From contig NC_081407.1 of NCBI RefSeq assembly GCF_030272615.1, positions 140,062,897 through 140,126,896 of the forward strand: DNA of 64,000 nt, read 5' to 3'. A program made the translations under genes and the position numbers. Positions 1-9,439 of the stretch are shown here, piece by piece (the stretch's first letter is position 1; every line of letters starts with the position of its first letter). Source of the DNA: Cryptomeria japonica. Its lineage: Eukaryota > Streptophyta > Pinopsida > Cupressales > Cupressaceae. The notes under the pieces were generated by a model that saw nothing but the letters and a program-made list of their open reading frames with translations, ran no database searches and was not told where the DNA came from.

Positions 1-400
1 TAGTTGCTTGAATCTTAGGTGAAACAGTTAAGTAAATCTATGATGCATTATGATAAAATAAAATTTAAGATTATATACTTACATAACTTGTAATATTAAG
101 CATTTAGGATGTGATGTAGCAATAGAGACTATGTGCTTATTCTATGTACTTTTATGTATTAGGTCTTGATGATGTAGAAACTATGATCTTGTAATAAGAT
201 GATGCAATACTAATTGGTTTATGTTGTAGAAATGATCATTATGTTGAGTATGAGATCCTAAGGTGAATCAGAGGATTGAAATATTGATTATGTTTATTCT
301 TGTAGTATCATATGATTGTTGAATTTGTTTAGTAGCATGGTATCCTATTTCAAAGTAGGTAAGTCCTTGTTGTTGAAAACTTGCATATGAATATAGATAG
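1..400. other. AT-rich host flank of the gypsy insertion
   Basis: I see no coding region here. This is AT-rich host DNA. It ends in the 5-bp target-site copy gatag (396-400), which pairs with gttag at 23231-23235 on the far side of the element. The DNA after 23235 should therefore be its continuation. Confidence 0.6.
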
Positions 401-1182
401 TGTATACGGTGAAAATGGATAACAACAATGTTGAAAGACTAAATGAATTCAACCACAAAACCCTAGCCTAACAACAACAAAGATCCACCATAACATATGA
501 AGATTACCTAAGACAATGCAAATCAAATGAAATCACAAAAATTATACCATCACATGTCCAATAGGGTTTGGATCTCCATTTTTCCTATCTCCATTGATCT
601 TGCTTGATATATTTGCTCTCAGATTTTATATGCACAAGAGCTCAACAAAGAACGGAAATGTGGTTGAAAGTAGGCTTGATCACATATGAAAGTTTGAAAA
701 CGTAGAGTAGTCGGGTAGTCATCGAGGGCCTTGATAATGAAGGAAGAATCTCCTTATATAGAAGACACTATAAGAAATGGAGGGATAAGATTGAGAGGTG
801 TAAAAGATAAATGGTCGGCTATGATTAGAGGGTAGGTAGATGAAATAATAAAATAATGAGAGGGTAGGTAGTGTAGGAATTAAGAGATGAATGACATGTG
901 TCATAGGTAGAAAAGGTTAATGAATTAAATAAATAAATAAATATTTATTTAATTAATAGAGGAAGTGGGATCAATTAAATAAATAAGATATTTATTTAAT
1001 TTGGGAAAAGGGTAATTTAAATAAATAAATGTATTTATTTAAATGAGAAATAAAGCTAGAAGAGGATAAATGAATTAACTAAATAAATAAAGATTTATTC
1101 AATTAATAGAAGAATTAAGCTAAAATAATTAAATAAATAAAGATATTTATTTAATTAGACTAGACAATTTTAGGTGTCTACA
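401..1182 (-). repeat. 3' LTR of the gypsy element
   Basis: This LTR aligns almost base for base with 22490-23230. In element orientation it begins TGTAGACACC and ends in CA. A TATA-like run (tccttatata, 751-760 on the plus strand; TATATAAGGA in element sense) is shared with the other LTR. The segment 930-1160 contains three successive AT-rich palindromes built from taaataaat and atttattta arms. Confidence 0.9.
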
Positions 1183-1197
1183 TTTTGCCCCTCTTTG
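1183..1197 (-). other. Polypurine tract of the gypsy element
   Basis: Immediately inside the 3' LTR, the minus strand reads AAAGAGGGGCAAAA, a purine-rich run directly adjoining TGTAGACACC. This is where plus-strand DNA synthesis is primed in LTR elements. It fixes the element orientation as minus, together with the primer site at the other end. Confidence 0.75.
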
Positions 1198-1697
1198 AGA
1201 CAATGCAGCTTGTTGCGTTGTTTCAAAGAAGATAATATGAACTGATACAAAGTTGCCCCAAGATGGGAATTATATGCCCCCTTGAGAGATTGGATGAAAA
1301 TGTTTAGAAAGATTGCAGACAATCTCTCGATAAGAAAGAAAGGCTAGAATGGACTGACCGGATAGAGTGACAGAGTCACGGGATAAAGAAGACTGACTCA
1401 AGAGACTAGGGCTAGGGCAGTCTATAAAATAGACCATGAGGGGAATACATCCTCATTGTCATCCACACATCCAAGAGATCAAAGTGCATAGAGAGAATAA
1501 AGCAGCAACAGTCAGCAGCGATGGCATTGGTGCATAGATTCGATCGTGTTGGCCGATTTCAAAGGCCAGCAGATGCAAGAGAGCCGGTAAGTACTGCAAA
1601 ACTTCCTTGTACTTTGTCGCAATAAATGTTGTCATTAATGCATGTTAGGTAGAGAAATAAATGTGCATTTAGGTATGTCAAACAAGGTCAAAAAATG

Positions 1698-1862
1698 CCG
1701 AGGCACGTCTGTTCTCGTGCCAGGCGCGTCTAGGTTAGCTAGGCGCGTCTGTGTTTGTGTCAGGCACGTCTGTGCAAGAAAAGGCGTTTATGTCAAATGC
1801 GAGCGCGTCTGTGTTGTGCAGGCGCGTTTTTGCAATGTGTAAGCGCGTTTATGTCATGATGG
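1698..1862. repeat. Cluster of GCGCGTCTGTG-type short repeats
   Basis: About eight degenerate copies of a ggcgcgtctgtg motif lie 15-25 bp apart; exact GCGCGTCTGTG occurs at 1743-1753 and 1803-1813. The reverse complement, CACAGACGCGC, recurs in clusters near the other end of the same element (20745-20935 and 22140-22380). Confidence 0.7.
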
Positions 1863-1890
1863 TGCGTTTGTATCTTCTAGGCCAAATTGG

Positions 1891-2055
1891 CAGTTCTGTG
1901 ATGAACATACGCTGTCGATTGGATAAGTTGTTGAGAGGATACACTCAAGTAGGTCCTCTAAGGAAGACTAGAATAGCAGATAGGGCTGGGATTGACAATT
2001 TTGTGATAGAACATACGTTGCCAATTAGGAAACTACTCAAGAGGATACACTCAAG
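1891..2055. repeat. Diverged tandem duplication, about 106 bp
   Basis: Two units (near 1891-1947 and 1998-2055) share the order 'tgtgatgaacatacg...gag/gaggatacactcaag'. They lie between the short-repeat cluster and the minisatellite, so this part of the element has grown by local duplication. Confidence 0.6.
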
Positions 2056-2084
2056 CAGATGCCCTAGGATAGGATAGATCAAGG

Positions 2085-2396
2085 CACTTTGTGATGAATA
2101 GTGAGTACCAAGACATAGTACTTTGTGATGAACGGGGAGTACTAAAAAGAGAAACAGTTTGTGATGAACAGGGAGTGCAAATATGAGCAACACTTTGTGA
2201 TGAACAAGGAGTGCAAATATGAGCAACACTTTGTGATGAACAGGGAGTGCTAAAACATGTAGTACTTTGTGATAAACAGGGAGTACCACTAGGAAAAATA
2301 GCAACACTTTGTGATGAACAGTGACTGTCACTAGGATAGAGTATTATAAGCACTTAGGATAATAAGCAACATTTTGTGATGAACAGGGAATACCAC
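2085..2396. repeat. Minisatellite with ctttgtgatgaacagggagt core
   Basis: Eight copies of a core close to ctttgtgatgaacagggagt are spaced mostly 33-43 bp apart, with the last one about 65 bp away. On the minus strand (gag-pol sense) the array is open in two frames and gives a repeated peptide around LPVHHKVLL. I regard this as repeat translation, not a gene. Confidence 0.8.
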
Positions 2397-2441
2397 TATG
2401 ACTGACATGATTGATATGTTTGACTGTAGGAGTATCTACCT

Positions 2442-2737
2442 ATGTTGGAGTCACGGGAGAGATTCCCATCGACTCAGAGGTTATGACCAGAGGTGACATT
2501 TGAGGACAGAGTCACGATTGAGGTTATGGGTTTGCGATTCATTCTGTATGTGCTTAAGTTTTGGGAGAACATGGGATTGCTGACTGCACTTGCTGAGAGA
2601 TGGCACTCTGAGACATGTACGTTCCATTTACCGATGGGTGAGATGACAGTCACCTTAGAGGATGTATACAGGATACTGAGGATACCGATCGATGGGGAGT
2701 TGATACCCTATGATCGAGACGGAGACAAGGATGCCCT
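2442..2737 (+). pseudogene. Plant mobile domain (PMD) ORF, 5' part, antisense inside gypsy element
   Basis: This is the N-terminal part of a PMD-like protein. The frame opens at 2430, with the first ATG at 2442. An in-frame TGA at 2484-2486 interrupts it (CGA to TGA is the simplest explanation). The PMD-like segment LAERWHSETCTFHLPMGE followed by MTVTLEDVYRILRIPIDGE matches the usual beta-strand, 'T-x-E-D-V' helix and 'L-x-I-P' pattern of the family. The ORF runs opposite to gag-pol, between integrase and the 3' LTR. It is cut at codon GCC by the nested element and resumes at 9440. PMD proteins occur as cellular silencing factors (MAIN/MAIL type) and inside plant transposons; this copy is the transposon type. 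Its function in the element is unknown. Confidence 0.72.
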
Positions 2738-3588
2738 TGTTGGCATATGCACACTCTAATGAGACATTGTAAGTGATTGAAGGTTTTGTCATTGATGGCA
2801 ACCTTGCAATCCTATGGCTCCAAAAAAGCATTATACTAGCAAGGCATTACATTGACAAGTTAGTGCACCAGCATCAACAGATCACACTCTACACCAACAC
2901 TCAGGACACCGACACTGGCACAAAGAAAGGAAGTATACCGGCACAGAGGTCGACAGGATTTTGTTATATTATATTTTGTTTATTATTGGAAAACTTTGTA
3001 AGCCGACTTGGCATGTTGTAAAATGACTCTTATATATAAAAGAGATCATTGTAGACATTTTGTAAGGAAGGAAGTAAGTGAAGAAAGTGATGTATGCGAA
3101 ATATTAAGGCAAACCTACTATGTGAAATATAGGTTGAAGGGTTTATGTAAGAAGCAGAGCAGCAACCGGTACTGGATCAGGCATTATAGATGCTATTGTA
3201 AAGCAATACAAGATATTGGATTTGTATAATCCACATTGTAAGTCAGTGAGACTTTCCATTGAGCAATGAGCTCTAGGCAGTTGGCCTTCCTGCATGTGCA
3301 GGCCCCTATTGTAAGTAATATTCTCTTATTGGCCAGTGAGTGAATATTGTGGGTCACAAATCCCACTGAGGTTTTTCCCACACCGGGTTTCCTCATTAAA
3401 TCCTTGTGCTATGGTGCGCTTTTGATGTGGATGTTCTTAATTCTGTTTATTACATTATTTCTTGCATACCGGTACACTGTTATTATATCTTCTGCATGTT
3501 TTAAGATAAGAAATTCTAATTACCATTAGATACTGATTCACCCCCCCCCCCCCCCCCCCCCCTCTCAGTATCTGTGGGATTCCTAACA
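2738..3588 (+). repeat. 5' LTR of nested element
   Basis: It matches 8605-9439 nearly throughout. A run of 22 C residues (3541-3562) lies shortly before the LTR end; the partner LTR has only 7. The LTR contains ACCGGT at 3165 and near 3467. Confidence 0.9.
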
Positions 3589-3590
3589 AT

Positions 3591-3602
3591 TGGTATCAGA
3601 GC
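3591..3602 (+). other. Primer-binding site (initiator tRNA-Met type)
   Basis: TGGTATCAGAGC lies two bases after the 5' LTR. This is the standard plant primer site complementary to the 3' end of initiator tRNA-Met, used by many copia-type elements. Confidence 0.9.
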
Positions 3603-3659
3603 CTGGTCCTCTATTTTCAAAAGCCTAACAACTTGAGGAAGATCTTGACAGTGGTAAAG

Positions 3660-4783
3660 ATGGAAAATCTGATGAAGCAACTTGAAGGAGCTCTTTCAGA
3701 CTATGATGCAGAGAAATTGAAAAATATCAAACTAGAAAATGATTTAAGGGCAGCTCAGGATATCATTCAGGCACTTCAAGAGAATCTTACTATTGCAAGA
3801 AATAAGAGAAGAGAACTTTGTGAAAAGTTGCAAAATGAGAATGATGAAAAGGAATCGCTTAATGATCAGATAAACAAGTTGAAACAAGAGAACATGACAA
3901 CAAAGAATGAGATGCAGGATATGACTATGAGATTTTGTAAAGAGATTGAGGATAAGAAGAAGAAGTGACCAGAAGACTAAGTGATGCAGTAAATGAAAAC
4001 ACAAGACTTAGCTATGAAAATGACATGTTGAAGACAGATCTGATGCACATTCAAAATGACTCCAATGAACTGATGAGACAGAAAGAGGTCCTAGAAAGAG
4101 AATTAGAAACTGCAAATCAATATAAAGAAAAATTCAAGAAAAGCTCAGAGGAACTTGGCACCTTGCTGAAGAATCAAAAACCTAAAGGTGACACTTTTGG
4201 AATTGGCTTTGAAGTTGGTGAAAGCTCCAGTACTGCAAATATTCAGGATCACAGCAAACCGGTAAGACAACCTAATGCTTATAAATTCAATGGAAAATGC
4301 TTTAAATGTAATAAGTATGGTCATAGAGAAAATGAATGTAGATCTAGAAATTATCAGAATATCAACACACCCACCGGTCAATGTTCAAAATGCAACAAAG
4401 TTGGTCACAACTCTGAAAATTGCAGAATGAATGTGAGATGTTATGTTTGTGGAAGATTTGGACATCTATCTAACCAATGCAGAACACAAACTGACATAGG
4501 TTATGGGAAAGCTATTCAGAAGAATAATGTGACTTGTTATGCATGTAACAAGATTGGGCATATTGCAAAATTCTATAGAAGCAAAGGATCACCGGTAGAC
4601 AACAAAAGTTCTAGCTTGAAGGGTAAAGAAAAAGTTGAAGAGGTTAAGCAAGAATTCTCAAAACAATGGATTAGAAACGTTGATCTAAATATTGAGAATA
4701 CTCCTCCACCGGTAGAACCAATCAATGCTTCACCGGCAGGACAGAGCAGTGCTCCACTGGCAGGAAATTCTTCATCTAATTGA
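3660..4783 (+). pseudogene. Nested element ORF1: coiled coil plus four CCHC zinc knuckles (gag-like)
   Basis: The start is ATG 3660 (MENLMKQLEGALSD). About 180 residues form heptad-rich coiled coil, then come four zinc-knuckle units: CFKCNKYGHRENEC, CSKCNKVGHNSENC, CYVCGRFGHLSNQC and CYACNKIGHIAKFY. The last Cys of the fourth is replaced by Tyr. The reading frame changes by -1 at about 3965, inside an AAG run at the end of the first coil segment. The coil continues on the other side, so a slippage indel is likelier than a separate gene. Zinc knuckles bind RNA in Gag proteins, so a nucleocapsid-like role is inferred. No capsid-type (UBN2) domain is recognised upstream, so particle formation by this protein alone is uncertain. 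Confidence 0.75.
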
Positions 4784-5087
4784 AGAAAGTTTCCTTGAGG
4801 GTTTGGCAATCTAATGACACATGTGCTATTATCCCCTCGGTTAGAGATAAGAAGTTGGAAATTACTTATTACCGACAGACAATGTTAAGTGAATACTTAA
4901 ACGACATGCATTTAATGTGGTAGATGGCGAAAAGACACTATAAATTTGAGGTTTTGGCTCCATTTCATTTCACCGAGATTTCAAACCTATAAAGAGCGTG
5001 AAGATTTCGAGCTAAGGTATTCTGAGCTAATTGGCAAGAACACTCCAAGCAATCATCCATCCTAAAGGCAGTAAAAGGTATTTTATC

Positions 5088-8000
5088 ATGGCATCCACCT
5101 CTGCAATTGAATATATAGCGAACCCTACTGTTGTCGAAGTCATAAAAAGACCTAGGCCCGTATTTCAATTAGTTCTCGAGGTAGCAAAGAAAGATGATAC
5201 CTTAGGTGCTTTTTCTCAAATTCTTAAGGGAGTTGTCTATGTTGAAGACCCCAAAATTTACATTCACTGTAACATTGAGGAACTAGGAGATGAAGAGATT
5301 AAAACCATGTTTAAAACTGTGATATGTGATGAATCCAACAATGTGAAAGATGAGCATAAGATCATTGAAACCCTAGGATTTACAGAGATCCTTAGCATTC
5401 CTGAATTCCCCAAGGATGTGATTAGGATAGTCTAAAGCAAGGTACATGGTGAATTTTTCTGGCTAGATGCAATCCACAAAATCACTAAGGAAGCTGTGAA
5501 AGCTGTCACAGGGTTACCGACCACCGGTAAAAGGCCAGACAAAACTAAGAAAGTTTCCAATGACCTAGTTACTCAGCTAACTGGTGCCACATCCGATAAA
5601 AGGTCCTTAAGAGTAAATGATGTAACAGACATTAATGTGAGATTTATCAGCATGATATTAGGGTATAAAGCTACTCATGCAAATAGACTTAATTCAGTTT
5701 CAAGTTTATGCATTAAGAGTGCTTATGATATGGTCATAGATAATGCAAAGATTGATGTATGTGAGTGGTTAAAGGACGAATTAATTGACAACTTAGACAA
5801 GATTAAGAAGGACAAGAAAGGAACCTTCAGGTTTGGAAATCTGCTAGTATGTCTGATGCTACATATAACCAAACAGGTTCCCGGTATAGGCTACAAAGAA
5901 CTTGGATATGATATACCGGTAGGCAAACAGTTAACATAACTATTCAATAATATGGGAGAAGACAAGGAAAACAATATCCATGATTTCTTTCAAGCACTAA
6001 AGGTCAAAATGAAGAAAAGAATCCGACTATCACAAAAGATTGTTGACAAATATAAGGATGAAATATGCTTTGTAATCAAGAAGGACGAGATCTGGATGGA
6101 AGCAGTCATCCCTAGGACAGTTTGGGTAACAAAAATGGGTTATGAAACAGATGATCATATAATTGAAACATATGCTAAAGCACTTCTGGAAACCCCTAAA
6201 GAACATAAGGAAGAAGTATTTGGTAGTGCAGAAACTATTGAAAGCCAAATACAATCCAAGAAAAAAGTGAAAAAGGTTGAGGCAGTTGTAAGAAAAGGCT
6301 CCAGACAGGCAAAGGCTATTAAAGAAGATGTGTTAAAACAAACCGGTATAACAGAGGATGAGTTAGTAGCTCCACAACATAAAACTTACCTGTCACCGGT
6401 CGGTACTTCTTCAGAGAGTGACATGCCTGCAACTTTCAAAAGAGTTGTAAGGAAAAGAGATCCCTCACCAGCAACCACACCCTCACCTAGGAGGACAAGA
6501 CAAAAACAACAAGCAGTGAGATCTCCAGTAAGAAAGGCTACACCAAAGAAGAAGAAACTGACACCCAAAAAGAAGAAGAGGACAAACAAGGGCTTGGCCC
6601 CTCTTGATATACTATTGAATGAAATTACAGAGGAAGGCAAATTGAAGAATATAGAGAAAATATATGACACTCTGACAATTGATGAAAAAGAACAAGTAGA
6701 AAACAATGTTATATTGCATATGGATATGTATAAGAAATTTTTTATGGAAGTAGTAAATGAAATTCCAGATGAACTATTTAAGAGACTGGAAGCAAGAAGA
6801 CAAGCAGTAATAGAACTGGACAAGAAAATAAAGATAGAGAAGCTACTTGTTGTATATCCGGTGAATTAACCCAAAGAAATTGATGACTTAATTGCTCAAG
6901 CCAACCGGTCAGTATTTTCTACTGCACACCGACACATTGCTTTAATGGTTGGAAGAGTTAATGAGGTGACTGAGGAGATAGAAAATGCATGGGACATTTT
7001 CCTAGTGGAAAAAGAAAAACCAGAAGAATATATAAGCCACAAACCTATAAAGGTATATCAGAAAGAAAGAGACAAGGGTAAAGGTAAAGTTGGTGGACCA
7101 CCTAGTATCAAGGTTAAAGACAACTTACCCCCACCTCCTTTGATTACTCCATCGGTAAAAACAACAACTACAAAAGATCAACCGACAGCTGAAAGTATGG
7201 ATGTAGAAGATGGTAATCCTAATCCTGAAATCTTATATACTGTGGATGTTGATACTCAAAAGATCAACATTGTGGTAGACAAAGATACAACTGATAAGAC
7301 TGACATGGCTAGTAAGCCTCAGGTAGCTGAGCAAACTGATAACACACAGGAGAAACCGACAGATGACAAAGAGAAAAAGGTAGAGACTCAGACTCAGACT
7401 GAGACAATGCAACAAACAGAGAAACAAACAGAGCAAAAGGCTCCTGAATAGGAACAACAACAGGAACAAGAATAGAAGGAAACAATGCCACCGACAATTG
7501 GAGAAGTAGAAAAACCATTGCTTAAGGGAATGCAGGCACAAACAGACCTACCAGAGGTCAATACAAGCTTGGTTACTTCCACTGGCGGTACTCAGAATCT
7601 AGGTTCATCATCAGGCTACAAATCAACTAATGTGACTGAGGTACTATTAGATTCAATAAAAAAGATAACAGACTGCAGCTCACAAGCTTATAAGGCAATA
7701 GATGATACCATACCAATTTTGAAGGTAATTGCTCCTAACCGTAATATAGACAATAAAGATTCTTTAGCACAACTTGATACCTTGTGTAAATATATCACAA
7801 AAAACATTGAGAAAATAAAGGAAGAGACATTGAAGGATAAAGTAGAAATTGAAAAGCAGAAATTCTTTGATCAGTAAATAAAGAAGTGTAACAAAGATTT
7901 TGACACACTTCTACTAGAATTGTGTAACTTACTGAAAGAGTACAAAACTCTGTACAAAGACACCTGTAAGACAAACTTTTTGACTGTAGATATAGATAAA

Positions 8001-8387
8001 AAGATGAGCAAGGTACATGATGAAATCAATAAACTTGCAGATAATTTTGTTAACTCACCTCATACACTATCAGTTTTTGAGGAGAAGATAACAAATTTTG
8101 AAGAAGAATTACTTAAATTGGAAAGAGAAAAAGAGAGAATGGTGAATAAGGCAAAACATCTAAGATTAAAACTGAGTCCAAGATTGGACTATCTAGCATC
8201 ACTGTGGAAGGAAATATCTGAGGCACTAATACAGGGACATAAAACACCGATAGAGCATTTGCAACATCTCACCGGTACAGTTAAGAGAACAGAGACAACA
8301 ATAAGAGATAGTAAAAAGTTTATGGAGAGTATAAACTTGATTTTGGCGGATCTATTTCAAATTGTAACTACCCAGTTACAAGGTTGA
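5088..8387 (+). pseudogene. Nested element ORF2: long protein of unknown function
   Basis: One reading frame runs from ATG 5088 (MASTSAIEYI) to TGA 8385-8387, about 1,100 codons. It is interrupted only by six stops: 5433, 5937, 6867, 7449, 7473 and 7875. The product has no enzymatic motif that I recognise. In order it shows a globular N-terminal part with FFWLDAIHKITKEAVKAVTG followed by LPTTGK, a helical region, a basic stretch with KATPKKKKLTPKKKKRTNK (nuclear-localisation-like), a Pro/Thr/Lys/Gln-rich linker around residues 650-800, and a C-terminal coiled-coil region. The N-terminal 'IT-x-EA-V...GLP' pattern resembles the strand-helix module of plant transposon-associated domains such as PMD, but this is inference. 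The ORF is spaced about 300 bp after ORF1 and ends about 200 bp before the 3' LTR. Confidence 0.7.
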
Positions 8388-8588
8388 AACTACAAACTCC
8401 ACTGACATCTTGACAACCTTTGTCATTGATACCAAAGGGGGAGTAGTGGGATGAGAAAATTCAACATCACAAGAATCATATGCTCAGAGGGAGCACACAC
8501 ATTTTTGGTAACATTTTTGGACTTCACATTTTTGGATATTTATTTTTTTGGATACACTTTTGAAATTTCTCATGAGTGTTGCCATCAA

Positions 8589-8604
8589 TGCCAAAGGGGG
8601 AGAT
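8589..8604 (+). other. Polypurine tract of nested element
   Basis: A purine run (aaagggggaga) directly precedes the 3' LTR start TGTTGG at 8605. A second, very similar run (aaagggggagtagtggga) lies about 160 bp upstream, at 8433-8451, in similar local sequence. Confidence 0.8.
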
Positions 8605-9439
8605 TGTTGGCATATGCACACTCCAATGAGACATTGTAAGTGATTGAAGGTTTTGTCATTGATGGCAACCTTGCAATCCTATGGCTCCGACAAAGCATTA
8701 TACTGATAAGGCATTACACCGATAAGTTAGTGCACCGACATCAGCAGATCACACTCTACACCGACACTCAGGACACCGACACTGGCACAAAGAAAGGAAG
8801 TATACCGGCACATAGGCCGACAAGATTTTGTTGTATTATATTTTGTTTATTATTGGAAAACTTTGTAAGCCGACTTGGCATGTTGTAAAATGACTCATAT
8901 ATAAAAGAGATCATTGTAGACATTTTGTAAGTAAGGAAGTAAGTGAAGAAAGTGATGTATGCGAAATATTAAGGCAGACCTATTATGTGAAATATAGGTT
9001 GAAGGGTTTATGTAAGAAGCAGAGTAGCAACCGGTACTGGATCAGGCATTATAGATGCTATTGTAAAGCAGTACAAGATATTGGATTTGTATAATCCACA
9101 TTGTAAGTCAGTGAGACTTTCCATTGAGCAGTGAACTTTAGGCAGTTGGCCTTCCTGCATGTGTAGGTCCCTATTGTAAGTAATATTCTCTTATTAGCCA
9201 GTGAGTGAATATTGTGGGTCACAAATCCCACCGAGGTTTTTCCCACACCGGGTTTCCTTGTTAAATCTTTGTGTTATGGTGTGCTTTTCATGTGGATGTT
9301 CTTAATTTTGTTTATTACATTATTTCTTGCATACCGGTACACTGTTATAATATGTTCTGCATGTTTTAAGATAAGAAATTCTAATTATCGGTTAGATATT
9401 GATTCACCCCCCCTCTCGATATTTGTGGGATTCCTAAGA
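8605..9439 (+). repeat. 3' LTR of nested element
   Basis: Direct repeat of 2738-3588. It ends CCTAAGA where the 5' copy ends CCTAACA, so one terminal base has changed. The poly-C run here is 7 bases (9407-9413). The next five bases, gcctt, are the right target-site copy. Confidence 0.9.

Larger units (their letters stand above)
2738..9439 (+). mobile_element. Nested non-autonomous LTR element with two non-polymerase ORFs
   Basis: This 6,702-bp insertion has direct LTRs of 851 and 835 bp, both beginning TGTTGGCATATGCACACT and ending in CCTAACA/CCTAAGA. It has a tRNA-Met-type primer site right after the 5' LTR and a polypurine tract right before the 3' LTR. The target-site copies are gccct (2733-2737) and gcctt (9440-9444). 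The layout and primer site are copia-like, but I find no protease, integrase, RT or RNase H motif in any frame. Between the LTRs are a coiled-coil/zinc-knuckle ORF and a very long second ORF. It must depend on another element's enzymes. Confidence 0.88.

Noticed and set aside
1642-2353. ORFs across the GCGTCT cluster and the minisatellite
   Set aside because: Low-complexity repeat translations on both strands, overlapping one another, with no domain.
3965-3968. Programmed -1 frameshift between the two coiled-coil parts of nested ORF1
   Set aside because: There is no clear slippery heptamer plus pseudoknot; an indel in the AAG run explains it more simply in an already damaged copy.
6386-7541. 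Leu/Phe/Ser-rich minus-strand ORFs under nested ORF2
   Set aside because: Shadow of Lys/Glu/Thr-rich coding on the plus strand.
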